Assembly: GCF_011082085.1 (NCBI RefSeq)
Contig: NZ_CP041063.1
Coordinates: 1,426,001 to 1,490,000, forward strand
Reading direction: 5' to 3'
DNA: 64,000 bases
From: Bacillus sp. Cs-700
GTDB taxonomy: Bacteria > Bacillota > Bacilli > Bacillales > Guptibacillaceae
Shown here one piece after another: positions 9,628 to 18,296 of the stretch. The stretch's first letter is position 1. Every line of letters begins with the position of its first letter. The position numbers and the translations under genes were made by a program. Under the pieces are notes generated by a model, which was not told the origin of the DNA, searched no databases, and was given only the letters and a program-made list of their open reading frames with translations.

Positions 9628-12600
9628 TCATCGCGGCTTTTTCACGACGTTGCGTTCACCAAGTAATTTTTTCAACGTGTGAACACAGTCTGAATCAGGG
9701 TTCACTAGCCATTCTTCACCTAATTTAACTGTTTTATCTGTTTTACTATAATAAATAACAACCTCAGTGTCGCCTGAGTGTTGGTAAAGCACTTTCTTCA
9801 CTTCACTTAAGACGCTTTCGTGATGCGGTTCAATTTTAAGAAACAGGGTTTGTTTTGCTTTTTTCGGCTTAATATCCGCTAACTTCATGACCCTTGATAT
9901 AATGATATTCGTCTGATCATTTCGCTTTTGTCCCACCCCATCAACATATAAAAATTCTCCTTTAGTCAATAGGCTCTCCAACTTCTCCCAAACGTCAGGA
10001 AAGGCCACCCCTTCAATTTCTCCTGTCTCATCACCAAGTGTTAGAAAGGCCATCATTTGACCTTTTTTCGTTCGAATACTTCGGACCTTCAATATCTCTA
10101 CAGCCAACCTAAGCGGTGCACGATCCTCAGCCTCTATCGCATCTTTCGTAACGTTCCTTACATAACCTTTTAATTTGTCCAAATAAGGATCAAGCGGATG
10201 AGCCGTTAAGTAAAAACCAATCGCTTCTTTTTCAAAAGCGAGCATTTCCGCTTCATCAAAAGGGGGAACGCTTTCGTAAGCTGGTTCCGTTTCGCCATCT
10301 TGGAAGAAGCCTTCCTGACCACTTTGTTCAGATCCGTAATTCATTGCCCCCTCTAATGAGGCAAGCATAGAAGAACGACTTACCCCAAACTCATCCATTG
10401 CCCCAGCAAATATAAGTGATTCAAGAGCGCGCTTGTTCACCACTTTCAGCGAAATCCTCGCACATAGATCAAAAAGACTTTTGTAAGGATGAGTTCTTTT
10501 TTGCACGATCTCTTCAATCGCATTTCTCCCAACATTTTTTACCGGCAGAAGTCCGAATCGAATGGTATTCTTCTCCACCGTGAACGTTTCTTGACTACTA
10601 TTGATCGATGGGGGTTGAACCGTCATGCCTTTTTGTTTCGCTTCAGCTAAATACGTCGCAAGTCGTTCTTGGTTTCCGACGGCAGAATTCAGAAGACTTG
10701 AAAAAAAATAGCGCGAATAGTTTGCTTTTAAATAGGCGAGCTGGTAAGCAATGACACTATAAGCAACCGCATGACTTCTGTTGAAACCATAATCCGCAAA
10801 TCGAACAATATACTCATATACTTTAAAAGCTGTATCTTTCGGATACCCCTTCTCAAGACATCCCCTTACAAAGTGCTCTCTTTCTGACTCAAGAACTTCA
10901 CGCTTCTTTTTAGATACAGCTCTTCTCAATAGATCAGCTTCTCCCAGAGAGAAACCAGCTAACTTAGAAGCAATTTGCATAATTTGTTCTTGATAGACAA
11001 TAACCCCATAGGTTGATTTAAGAATAGGTTCAAGATCATGATGGAGATATTCAATTGTTCTTTCTTTGTGCTTACCAGAAATAAAAAGAGGAATATTCTC
11101 CATCGGCCCCGGACGATAAAGTGCATTAACAGCGACAATATCTTCAAACTCAGTTGGCTTTAGCTTTCTAAGTACTTGACGCATTCCATCAGATTCAAGT
11201 TGAAATACACCAGTCGTATCAGCTTTTTGTAGTAGAGAGAAAGTAGCTTCATCATCCATTGGTATCGTTGAAAGAAAAGGCCTTTGACCCATTTCCTCTT
11301 CAATGTCATTTAATATACCTTCAATTAAGGTTAAATTCCGAAGCCCCAGGAAATCCATCTTCAATAAACCTATCTCTTCTAAATCATTCATCGGAAATTG
11401 GGTTAAGTTAATGTGATGACCACCAAGCAAAGGAACATGATGTGTGAGAGGCTCTGCTGAAATCACCACTCCAGCAGCATGGGTGGACGTATGTCGTGGA
11501 AGCCCCTCAATTGTACTAGCTATCTCAAAAACGCGTTTCCCTTCTTTGGATGAAGAGATGAGATCTTTAAGAACCTTCGACTCTTCTTTCGCCTTATTTA
11601 ACGTCAAGCCGGGGCGTGAGGGGATCGCTTTAGACATGGCATCAAGAAGCTTGTTATCTACCTCTAATACTCGCCCCACGTCTCGAATGGCTGCCTTTGC
11701 TGCAAGCGTACCAAACGTAACAATTTGAGCGACACGATCATGACCATATTTCTCATGTACATAATCAATCACTTCATCTCGTCTAACGTCAGGAAAATCA
11801 ATATCAATATCAGGCATTGTGACACGCTCTGGATTCAAGAATCGCTCAAATAAAAGGTTGTGTTCAATAGGGTCCACATCTGTTATATGCAATAAGTAAG
11901 CAACAAGAGAACCTGCCGCAGAGCCACGACCTGGACCAGTAATCATTTGATGCTCATGCGCATATTTCATGAAGTCCCAAACAATTAGAAAATAATCATT
12001 GAACCCCATTTTGTTAATAATAGAAAGTTCGTATTCCAACCGTTCAGTGACGCGTTCATCCTGATATGAATAGCGCTCAGAAAGATTGTCGAAACAAATT
12101 TTCTTTAAATAGTCAAAAGCCGTTACACCATCAGGCACTGGATAAAGAGGCAAATGTGTTTGATTAAAATTTAATTCTACATTGCATCTTGCCGCAATAT
12201 CAGTTGTATTTATAAGAGCTGTCTCGTACCCTCTAAATCGCTGGGTCATTTCTTCCGCAGTAGCTAAATAGTACTCATGGTTAGGTAGCGCAACGAGATT
12301 TTTGTCTTCAAACCGCTGTCCTGCGTCTATGCACCTCAAACAATCATGTGCTTCTCCATCTTCCCGGTTAATATAATGTGCAGCATTTGTCACCGTTAAG
12401 GGAAGATTGACCTTGTTTGCAAACGTGGAGAGCAATAAGTTGAGTTGCCTTTCTTCTCGTAACGAATGATCCTGCATCTCAAGATAAAACCCTTCCTTGA
12501 AGATACGCTGATACTCCATCGCCATTTCAAATGCGGTCGTTTCTTCACCATGTAAAAGTTCCTGTCCGATTTTGCTAGAAATAGACCCTGAAAGAGCGAT

Positions 12601-12978
12601 AAGCCCGCTTGCGTTTTCAACTAAATCTTCTTTTTCTATGTAAGGGATATTACCCGTTGCACACTGCATGTGTGTGCTGATCTTTAATAAATTATCGTAC
12701 CCTACTTTATTAACAGCCAGTAAAACAAGATGGTCGAATTGATCGCGCGTATGGAGAGCAGTACGGTTTCCCACGCGGACATCCAGACCAATGATCGGTT
12801 TAATGCCCTTTGCTTTACATGCTTTGTAGAAAGGGATTGTTCCAAACATAGTTCCTTTATCCGTTAGGGCAAGCGACTGATACCCTTTTTGTTTTGCTGA
12901 TTCTATCAGCGTTTCAATACGACTCGGACTGTCTAGAAGACTATATTCACTGTAGACACGAAGATGCACGAATTCCAT
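9628..12978 (-). CDS. dnaE: DNA polymerase III alpha subunit DnaE
   Basis: This is the second replicative polymerase of Bacillus, which extends lagging-strand RNA primers before handing over to PolC. The 1116-residue product has an N-terminal PHP domain (about 1-200), the C-family polymerase core with catalytic PDIDIDFPD near residues 387-395, helix-hairpin-helix repeats, and a C-terminal OB fold (about 990-1060). There is no proofreading exonuclease insertion, which is normal for DnaE. It reads away from ytrH with about 200 bases between them. The length is normal for the family. Confidence 0.97.
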   Translation of the reverse strand: MEFVHLRVYSEYSLLDSPSRIETLIESAKQKGYQSLALTDKGTMFGTIPFYKACKAKGIKPIIGLDVRVGNRTALHTRDQFDHLVLLAVNKVGYDNLLKISTHMQCATGNIPYIEKEDLVENASGLIALSGSISSKIGQELLHGEETTAFEMAMEYQRIFKEGFYLEMQDHSLREERQLNLLLSTFANKVNLPLTVTNAAHYINREDGEAHDCLRCIDAGQRFEDKNLVALPNHEYYLATAEEMTQRFRGYETALINTTDIAARCNVELNFNQTHLPLYPVPDGVTAFDYLKKICFDNLSERYSYQDERVTERLEYELSIINKMGFNDYFLIVWDFMKYAHEHQMITGPGRGSAAGSLVAYLLHITDVDPIEHNLLFERFLNPERVTMPDIDIDFPDVRRDEVIDYVHEKYGHDRVAQIVTFGTLAAKAAIRDVGRVLEVDNKLLDAMSKAIPSRPGLTLNKAKEESKVLKDLISSSKEGKRVFEIASTIEGLPRHTSTHAAGVVISAEPLTHHVPLLGGHHINLTQFPMNDLEEIGLLKMDFLGLRNLTLIEGILNDIEEEMGQRPFLSTIPMDDEATFSLLQKADTTGVFQLESDGMRQVLRKLKPTEFEDIVAVNALYRPGPMENIPLFISGKHKERTIEYLHHDLEPILKSTYGVIVYQEQIMQIASKLAGFSLGEADLLRRAVSKKKREVLESEREHFVRGCLEKGYPKDTAFKVYEYIVRFADYGFNRSHAVAYSVIAYQLAYLKANYSRYFFSSLLNSAVGNQERLATYLAEAKQKGMTVQPPSINSSQETFTVEKNTIRFGLLPVKNVGRNAIEEIVQKRTHPYKSLFDLCARISLKVVNKRALESLIFAGAMDEFGVSRSSMLASLEGAMNYGSEQSGQEGFFQDGETEPAYESVPPFDEAEMLAFEKEAIGFYLTAHPLDPYLDKLKGYVRNVTKDAIEAEDRAPLRLAVEILKVRSIRTKKGQMMAFLTLGDETGEIEGVAFPDVWEKLESLLTKGEFLYVDGVGQKRNDQTNIIISRVMKLADIKPKKAKQTLFLKIEPHHESVLSEVKKVLYQHSGDTEVVIYYSKTDKTVKLGEEWLVNPDSDCVHTLKKLLGERNVVKKPR

Positions 12979-13185
12979 AGATTATCCCACTCTCAATTTG
13001 CTGTTATCCTCTATTATAGATACTTCAAGCTTCTCAAACAAACATTATCAAGCATAACATTCTCTCATGGTTGCATAGGCTGTACTAAATGCAATCATTT
13101 GCCTCGCTTTAAATACGCCAAGTTATTTTTTCGTTCATTTATAAGAAGATCCTAAATGAAACTGATTAGAAAGAAGGAATCAAAA

Positions 13186-13521
13186 ATGGAGAGAGTAACG
13201 CTCGTTACCTTGATTATTGCTTTTTTTGTAGCCTTTGGAGTGATTGTTGGGGGTTCTCTCATCGGAGGTATTGGAGCTTTTCTCTCTGGTGAACCTCCGC
13301 TACATTGGATGTTTATTGTGGCACAACGATTAAAAATCTGGGCGATCGCAGCAGCGATTGGAGGTACGTTCGACACAATCAATAATATGGAAAGAAGTTT
13401 TCTCAGCGGTTCACCAGACGAAATCATGCGTCAGTTTTTATGGATATTCTGTGCGCTCGGTGGCGCCCAAGCTGGAATGGAAATTATTAACTGGCTAACA
13501 CAGGAACGCTCCACGTTATGA
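13186..13521 (+). CDS. ytrH: Sporulation membrane protein YtrH
   Basis: The small membrane protein has two or three hydrophobic helices, including FFVAFGVIVGGSLIGGIGAF and a KIWAIAAAIGGTFDTI segment. These match YtrH, a sigma-E-dependent protein needed for efficient sporulation in B. subtilis. I chose the ATG at 13186 because AGAAGGA lies before it. An ATG 30 bases upstream would add MKLIRKKESK and has a poorer site. The stop overlaps the ytrI start (ATGA), so the two are translationally coupled. The role is placed in the mother cell by homology. Confidence 0.88.
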   Translation: MERVTLVTLIIAFFVAFGVIVGGSLIGGIGAFLSGEPPLHWMFIVAQRLKIWAIAAAIGGTFDTINNMERSFLSGSPDEIMRQFLWIFCALGGAQAGMEIINWLTQERSTL

Positions 13522-14024
13522 GAGTCCCCCCTCTTTATTCTAGAAAGGGCTGGCAGCGATTTCTAGCCGGCCTTTGTGTAGGGGTGATTTTTGGTTGGCT
13601 CTTCTTTCTTATGCTTTTTGGTATAATGTACGAAAAGCAGATTACGACAATCAAAGAGCAAAAAATTGAAATCTCTGATCTAAAAATGCAGAATCAAACC
13701 TTGCTCGACGATAAAGAAAATTACAATAGCACCGATATTGAAAAAACACTGCTTGTAAAAAAAATTGACGTAACTTTTGAAAAAGATAAGGAATTACCAC
13801 TTAACTCCTTAACCCGTCATGAGCTCAAAAAAGAAATTCAAAGTGAATTGAACGATCTTCTCAACAAAGATCTTGGAGCGATATCGAGAACAAGAAGCTT
13901 TATCATCTCATCCCTCGAAAATAAAACGTTAATCATTGATGACGTAAAATATGGATTTGAAGTAAAACAATTTATTCTTTGGACAACAGTTGAAGTAGAG
14001 CTTGCAATCAAGCTCGTCCAATAG
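13518..14024 (+). CDS. ytrI: Sporulation membrane protein YtrI
   Basis: The 168-residue protein has one N-terminal transmembrane helix (about residues 13-38), then a predicted coiled coil (QKIEISDLKMQNQTLLDDK) and a soluble C-terminal domain. This is the layout of YtrI, which acts with YtrH in sporulation. The start overlaps the ytrH stop. Outside the helix it is rich in Lys, Glu and Asp. The exact function is not known in any species. Confidence 0.85.
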   Translation: MRVPPLYSRKGWQRFLAGLCVGVIFGWLFFLMLFGIMYEKQITTIKEQKIEISDLKMQNQTLLDDKENYNSTDIEKTLLVKKIDVTFEKDKELPLNSLTRHELKKEIQSELNDLLNKDLGAISRTRSFIISSLENKTLIIDDVKYGFEVKQFILWTTVEVELAIKLVQ

Positions 14025-14120
14025 CGAAAATAGATCTATTTTGTGACCTTTTGTCAGACAAGTCGCAATTTTCACAAGCGTAGTATATGATAAGAGTATA
14101 GAAATTGTGGAGGTGGCGCG

Positions 14121-14312
14121 ATGGTTATTGATCGCAAACAAATCGCGAGAGCAAAAATCGCTGATTTAATGAATGGACGATCCGCTTACGCAGAGTCCCA
14201 TGAAATGACTGCCCTTATTAAAAAGGAGCTGCAATCACTTAACATCGACGTGCACGAAGACGTGACAAGCTTTGGTTCATGGTTTATTCCTAAGTCACAC
14301 GATCAGGTGTAA
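14121..14312 (+). CDS. Small conserved-looking protein of 63 residues
   Basis: I do not recognise this protein. It has a strong GTGGAGGTGG site seven bases before the ATG and ends just before a strong terminator, so it is a real gene. The sequence is soluble, begins with a basic helix (RKQIARAKIADLMNGRSA), and contains EMTALIKKELQSLNIDVHED. It has no cysteine and no membrane segment. It follows ytrH and ytrI on the same strand with a 96-base gap and could belong to their transcript. Confidence 0.7.
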   Translation: MVIDRKQIARAKIADLMNGRSAYAESHEMTALIKKELQSLNIDVHEDVTSFGSWFIPKSHDQV

Positions 14313-14318
14313 ACAAGG

Positions 14319-14356
14319 AAGACCGGAAATCCCTTTAAAAAGGAGATACCGGTCTT
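14319..14356 (+). terminator. Terminator between the small gene and nrnA
   Basis: AAGACCGG and CCGGTCTT close the stem, with further pairing between ATCCCTTT and AAAGGAGAT inside. Six T's follow on the plus strand. The convergent nrnA gene may also use it. Confidence 0.85.
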
Positions 14357-14365
14357 TTTTGTGAT

Positions 14366-15301
14366 TTACTCGTTGCACACCTTTTCAAGTTCAGCAAGAA
14401 CCTCGTCCGCTTCTTCCCATGTATACACTGTGGCACCCGCAGCCATTGGATGTCCACCTCCGTTAAACTGTGCTGCAATTTGATTTACAACAGGACCTTT
14501 CGAACGAAGGCGAACGCGAATTTGGTCTGCCTCCTCAATAAAGAATACCCACGCTTTTAATCCCGCTACATTGGAGAAAGTATTCACTAGCTGGGATGCT
14601 TCGCTAGCGGTTACTCCGTATGAAGCAACGGTTTCTTTTGTGATTTTCATCCATCCTGCACCCGTTTCTGATGTTTCAAAATGTTGCAGAACATAGCCAT
14701 TTAAACGGGCGATATGCTGCTCTGTCCTGTATAGTTCTTTATAAAGAAAGCCCGTGTCAACACCAAACTTTAAAAGCTCTCCAGCATACATAAAGGTACG
14801 TTGAGTCGTATTAGAAAACATAAAACGCCCTGTATCCCCTACAATTCCTGCATACAGAAGAAAAGCTCCTTTTTCAGATAGCTCGTATCCTCGTTCCTTT
14901 GCTGTTAGATATAAATCAACAATCATTTCACTCACAGAACTTGAAGAGGTATCTACCCATAGAAGGTCACCGTAAGGATCTTCGTTTGGATGATGATCAA
15001 TTTTAATGAGCAGCTTGCCATTTCGATAACGCTCATCACTTACACGCGGCTGGTTAGCCGTATCACAAACAATGACAAGGGCATCTTCATAAGTCTCATT
15101 TGATATCTTGTCCATTCGATTTAGAAATGTGAGTGAAGGTTCTTCTTCACCGACAGTATAGACCTTCTTCTTAGGAAAAGAAGTTCGAATAAGCTCAGCA
15201 AGACCGCCTTGTGATCCCAATGCATCAGGATCTGGACGCACGTGGCGATGAATAATAATCGTCTCATATTGTTCGATAGCATCTAATATTTTTTCTTTCA
15301 T
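14366..15301 (-). CDS. nrnA: Bifunctional oligoribonuclease and PAP phosphatase NrnA
   Basis: NrnA degrades short RNA oligonucleotides and dephosphorylates 3'-phosphoadenosine 5'-phosphate. The DHH domain shows HRHVRPDPDALGSQ, the CDTANQPR motif and the signature DHHPNEDP. The C-terminal DHHA1 domain ends with NGGGHPMAAGA. I chose the ATG at 15301 because AAAGGAG lies before it and the 311-residue product matches B. subtilis NrnA (313). An upstream frame of 21 codons has no good start. It faces ytpI divergently. Confidence 0.93.
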   Translation of the reverse strand: MKEKILDAIEQYETIIIHRHVRPDPDALGSQGGLAELIRTSFPKKKVYTVGEEEPSLTFLNRMDKISNETYEDALVIVCDTANQPRVSDERYRNGKLLIKIDHHPNEDPYGDLLWVDTSSSSVSEMIVDLYLTAKERGYELSEKGAFLLYAGIVGDTGRFMFSNTTQRTFMYAGELLKFGVDTGFLYKELYRTEQHIARLNGYVLQHFETSETGAGWMKITKETVASYGVTASEASQLVNTFSNVAGLKAWVFFIEEADQIRVRLRSKGPVVNQIAAQFNGGGHPMAAGATVYTWEEADEVLAELEKVCNE

Positions 15302-15409
15302 GAAGCTTCTCCTTTCGACTGCGTTCCTAATTGTTATTGTTCTGACATAGATTTTCCCTATCATCTTCTATACAATAGAAAAGAACCTTGAATATGGAGG
15401 AAAACAGCC

Positions 15410-15715
15410 ATGCCTATCTTTGTTATTTTTATTGTTTTTTCAATTGTTTTCTATTTGTTCTACAAAGTGAAAGCTGTACGTCATAGCGGTGTAGCAACGA
15501 CACAGTGGCTTCATTCAAAAGCAAGTATTGCATTAGGACTATTCCTTATCTTTTTTGCGATTAATTCACTCACTGTTTCTTTATCAACTGTAACGTTTAT
15601 CGTCGCAGCTGTTTTTATTTTACTCGGGCTTGCAAACGTTGTAGTCGGCTACAAAAAATACCGTCACTACCTTCCTTTTGCCATTGAAGAGGCAAATATG
15701 ATGAAGCAAAATTAA
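15410..15715 (+). CDS. ytpI: YtpI family membrane protein
   Basis: The 101-residue protein has three hydrophobic helices: the N-terminal VIFIVFSIVFYLFY segment, one after HSKAS, and VTFIVAAVFILLGLANVVVG. It matches YtpI in size and position between nrnA and ytoI. Function is unknown. TGGAGGAAAA precedes the ATG. A terminator follows. Confidence 0.85.
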   Translation: MPIFVIFIVFSIVFYLFYKVKAVRHSGVATTQWLHSKASIALGLFLIFFAINSLTVSLSTVTFIVAAVFILLGLANVVVGYKKYRHYLPFAIEEANMMKQN

Positions 15716-15732
15716 GCACGATATGAATAATG

Positions 15733-15757
15733 AAACCGCCACAGTAATTGGCGGTTT
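15733..15757 (+). terminator. Terminator downstream of ytpI
   Basis: AAACCGCC and GGCGGTTT form an eight-base stem with a nine-base loop and a run of T's on the plus strand. It lies directly before the convergent ytoI stop. Confidence 0.85.
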
Positions 15758-15759
15758 TT

Positions 15760-17070
15760 TTATCGATCGATGAGCTGCGCCATCATGAGCGCCTTGCCTA
15801 CAACTGACCCTTCATGATAAATTTCAACATCGACCTTCCCAAATTTACGTGAGACTTCGAGTACTTTAGGAACAATTTCAATTGTATGATCGATTTGAAC
15901 GGGTTTTATAAAATAAAGCGTAATATTCTCAACAACCAAATCACCTTTTTTGTATTTCTTTAATACCCGGCTACCAGCTTCGGTTACAAGGGTAGTCACA
16001 ACCCCATATGATAAAGTTCCAAGTAGGCTTGTCATTTGTGGCGTTATTTCACAGCTGTAGCGACTTTCTGATGGTGTTGACACATCTTTAATTTGACTCG
16101 TAATCAGGTCATCAAACGTTTCACCGATTTGAGGCTGTTGCTGAATCATTTGAAGCGCTTTTAACACATCTTGTCTACTAATAATTCCTATCAAACGGTG
16201 GTATTGATCGAGAACGGGCAGCATTTCGATTCCTTCCCAAATCATTGTATGGGCAGCAGATGCAACCGATGTTTGCTCATTTACTGTTAAAGGATGTTTC
16301 GTCATTACTTTTGAAATGGGTGTTTCGTTACGTTCTCCAAGAATATCTTTAGAAGTCACAATTCCCTGCACTTTCATATTAGGGTCCACAACAGGATAAC
16401 GACTATGGAGCGTTTTCTCATTTAACTCGTGCCAACGACCTACATTTTCCGTCGTCACAAGAAAACTTGTTTTCGTAAGTGGCGTTAAGATATCACTGAC
16501 TAAAGCAATTTCCTTTTTTATCAACCGGTCATATATCGCTCGATTAATCATGGTTGCTACTGTAAAAGAATCGTAGGATGTTGAAATAATCGGTAAATCA
16601 TAGGCATCTGCCATTTTTTTCACATCGTCCTGCGCGTCAAATCCACCCGTAATCAAAACGGCGGCGCCTGCTTCAAGCGCAATTTTGTGAACATTATCTC
16701 GATTACCTACGATGAGTAAACTCCCAGGATCAACATAGCGCATCATTGCTTCCAATTTCATCGCTCCGATAACGAACTTGTGAAGGGTTTTATGTAGGCC
16801 GTTTCTCCCCCCAAGCACTTGTCCATCCACTACGTTCACCACTTCAGCATAAGTGAGTTTTTCGATGTTTTCTTTTTCTTTTTTTGTAATTCGGATTGTG
16901 CCCACACGTTCAATTGTGCTGACCGTACCTTTATTTTCAGCATCCTTGATCGCTCGATAGGCTGTCCCTTCACTCACTTTCAGCTCTCTTGCAATTTGAC
17001 GCACAGATATTTTACTTCCTACTTCTAGCGTCTCAATATAGTCGAGAATCTGTTCATGTTTCGTTGTCAA
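15760..17070 (-). CDS. ytoI: YtoI: HTH, DRTGG, CBS pair and hotdog-type domain protein
   Basis: The 436-residue protein combines four modules. Residues 1-60 form a winged helix with RQIARELKVSEGTAYRAIKDAE. A DRTGG domain covers about 80-185. Two CBS repeats follow (about 195-310; VQGIVTSKDIL and LIGIISRQDVL). The last 115 residues look like a hotdog thioesterase fold (SYGVVTTLVTEAGSRVL). CBS pairs usually bind adenine nucleotides, so a nucleotide-sensing regulator is plausible. Order and position match B. subtilis YtoI, whose function is not established. Confidence 0.88.
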   Translation of the reverse strand: MTTKHEQILDYIETLEVGSKISVRQIARELKVSEGTAYRAIKDAENKGTVSTIERVGTIRITKKEKENIEKLTYAEVVNVVDGQVLGGRNGLHKTLHKFVIGAMKLEAMMRYVDPGSLLIVGNRDNVHKIALEAGAAVLITGGFDAQDDVKKMADAYDLPIISTSYDSFTVATMINRAIYDRLIKKEIALVSDILTPLTKTSFLVTTENVGRWHELNEKTLHSRYPVVDPNMKVQGIVTSKDILGERNETPISKVMTKHPLTVNEQTSVASAAHTMIWEGIEMLPVLDQYHRLIGIISRQDVLKALQMIQQQPQIGETFDDLITSQIKDVSTPSESRYSCEITPQMTSLLGTLSYGVVTTLVTEAGSRVLKKYKKGDLVVENITLYFIKPVQIDHTIEIVPKVLEVSRKFGKVDVEIYHEGSVVGKALMMAQLIDR

Positions 17071-17177
17071 TTTCTTTCACCATACTTTCTACGTTCACAT
17101 CTGTATCAGTAGATATACTACTTCTGTTATAGTGGTGTTTGAATTGACTTCATTATACATAACTCATCCCTATAACT

Positions 17178-17414
17178 TCAACGACTGTATTGTTTTTTTC
17201 TTAAATCGACTGGTAAATCCTCTTCTGATATAAACTGAGTTTCTCTTCTCCCAAAGAACAAGCCAGCAAGATTTCCACCAAGTGCCATGACAGCAAAGAG
17301 AAGCCAGAGACTAAAGAAAGCACCTTCAAGCGTTAAATCAATTTGAAAACGTGGTACAGCATCATACATTAAAAACAGAATACACAATATAGATAAAAAC
17401 AATCGTTGTTTCAC
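17178..17414 (-). CDS. Small membrane protein of 78 residues
   Basis: I do not recognise this gene by name. Two hydrophobic helices are visible: residues 4-20 (LFLSILCILFLMYDAV) and 30-54 (AFFSLWLLFAVMALGGNLAGLFFG). A charged tail follows with RRETQFISEEDLPVDLRKK. A GGGGGAATTGGTGTGAAAC stretch gives a possible ribosome binding site. It stands alone between ytoI and ytkL. Confidence 0.65.
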   Translation of the reverse strand: MKQRLFLSILCILFLMYDAVPRFQIDLTLEGAFFSLWLLFAVMALGGNLAGLFFGRRETQFISEEDLPVDLRKKQYSR

Positions 17415-17476
17415 ACCAATTCCCCCTTATGCCTTTCTAAAAGGATATGTTTGAATTGGCTAAATTAATACGCTTA

Positions 17477-17517
17477 TCCAACACAAAACCGATGCACTGC
17501 ATCGGTTTTGTGTTGGA
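17477..17517 (-). terminator. Near-perfect 41-bp palindrome after ytkL, likely terminator
   Basis: Two 20-base arms (17477-17496 and 17498-17517) are exact reverse complements around a single central base. The inner part, ACAAAACCGATGC, would form the hairpin. It touches the ytkL stop codon. There is no clean U-tract beyond the arms, but each arm contains TTTT. Confidence 0.65.
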
Positions 17518-18198
17518 TTATAATTCAATTGTTTCGCCTGATTGTAAAACTTTACCTTTCGTTCCTTTAAGGCTATCTGCAAACGCCTCACCATCTTGTT
17601 CAATAAGTGGAAACGTATTGTAATGAATAGGCACAGTTACGTCTGCGCTAATCCATTTCGCAGCAACAGCTGCGTCCTCTGGTCCCATTGTAAAATTATC
17701 CCCAATCGGCAAGAACGCAAGATCAATTGACTTATCAGACAATAGCTTCATATCTGAAAAGAGTCCGGTATCGCCCGCGTGATAAACCGTCTTTCCTTCT
17801 GCACTAAAGAGAATACCCGATGGCATGCCCGTGTAGATAATTTGCTGATTTTCTTCTTCTGTATAGCTCGAACCATGGAATGCTTGCGTTAGCTTCACTT
17901 TACCAAATTCAAATTCGTGAGCGCCACCAATTGCCATAGGGTGAGCATTAACCCCTTTAAATTCAAGGTATGTAGCCAATTCAAATGGAGCTACGACTAA
18001 AGCATCATTTCGTTTCGCAATATCAACTGTATCTCCGACGTGATCATTATGTCCGTGTGTCAATAAAATAACGTCGCACTTCACTTCGTTAGCGTCTAAC
18101 TTACATTGTCCATTACCTGAGATAAAAGGATCAATTAAAATTTTTGCTTTTTCCGTGACAATCTCAACAACTGAATGACCATGAAATGTAACTTTCAT
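17518..18198 (-). CDS. ytkL: Metal-dependent hydrolase of the UPF0173/YtkL family
   Basis: The 226-residue protein has the metallo-beta-lactamase fold. It shows [12 protein letters not shown] at the N-terminus, the metal ligands [12 protein letters not shown] near residues 44-56, and a [10 protein letters not shown] motif near 139. It is a compact single-domain hydrolase with an unknown substrate. It matches YtkL. It lies 98 bases downstream of a PspA operon on the same strand, with no terminator visible between them, so read-through is possible. Confidence 0.9.
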   Translation of the reverse strand: MKVTFHGHSVVEIVTEKAKILIDPFISGNGQCKLDANEVKCDVILLTHGHNDHVGDTVDIAKRNDALVVAPFELATYLEFKGVNAHPMAIGGAHEFEFGKVKLTQAFHGSSYTEEENQQIIYTGMPSGILFSAEGKTVYHAGDTGLFSDMKLLSDKSIDLAFLPIGDNFTMGPEDAAVAAKWISADVTVPIHYNTFPLIEQDGEAFADSLKGTKGKVLQSGETIEL

Positions 18199-18296
18199 TC
18201 GGTATCGCTCCTTTAACGGTTGGAATTTTCAACCTTCGATAAAAATATAGAAGGATTGACTCTAGTCAGTAAGTTCCCTTTGAGTAATGATCTAAA

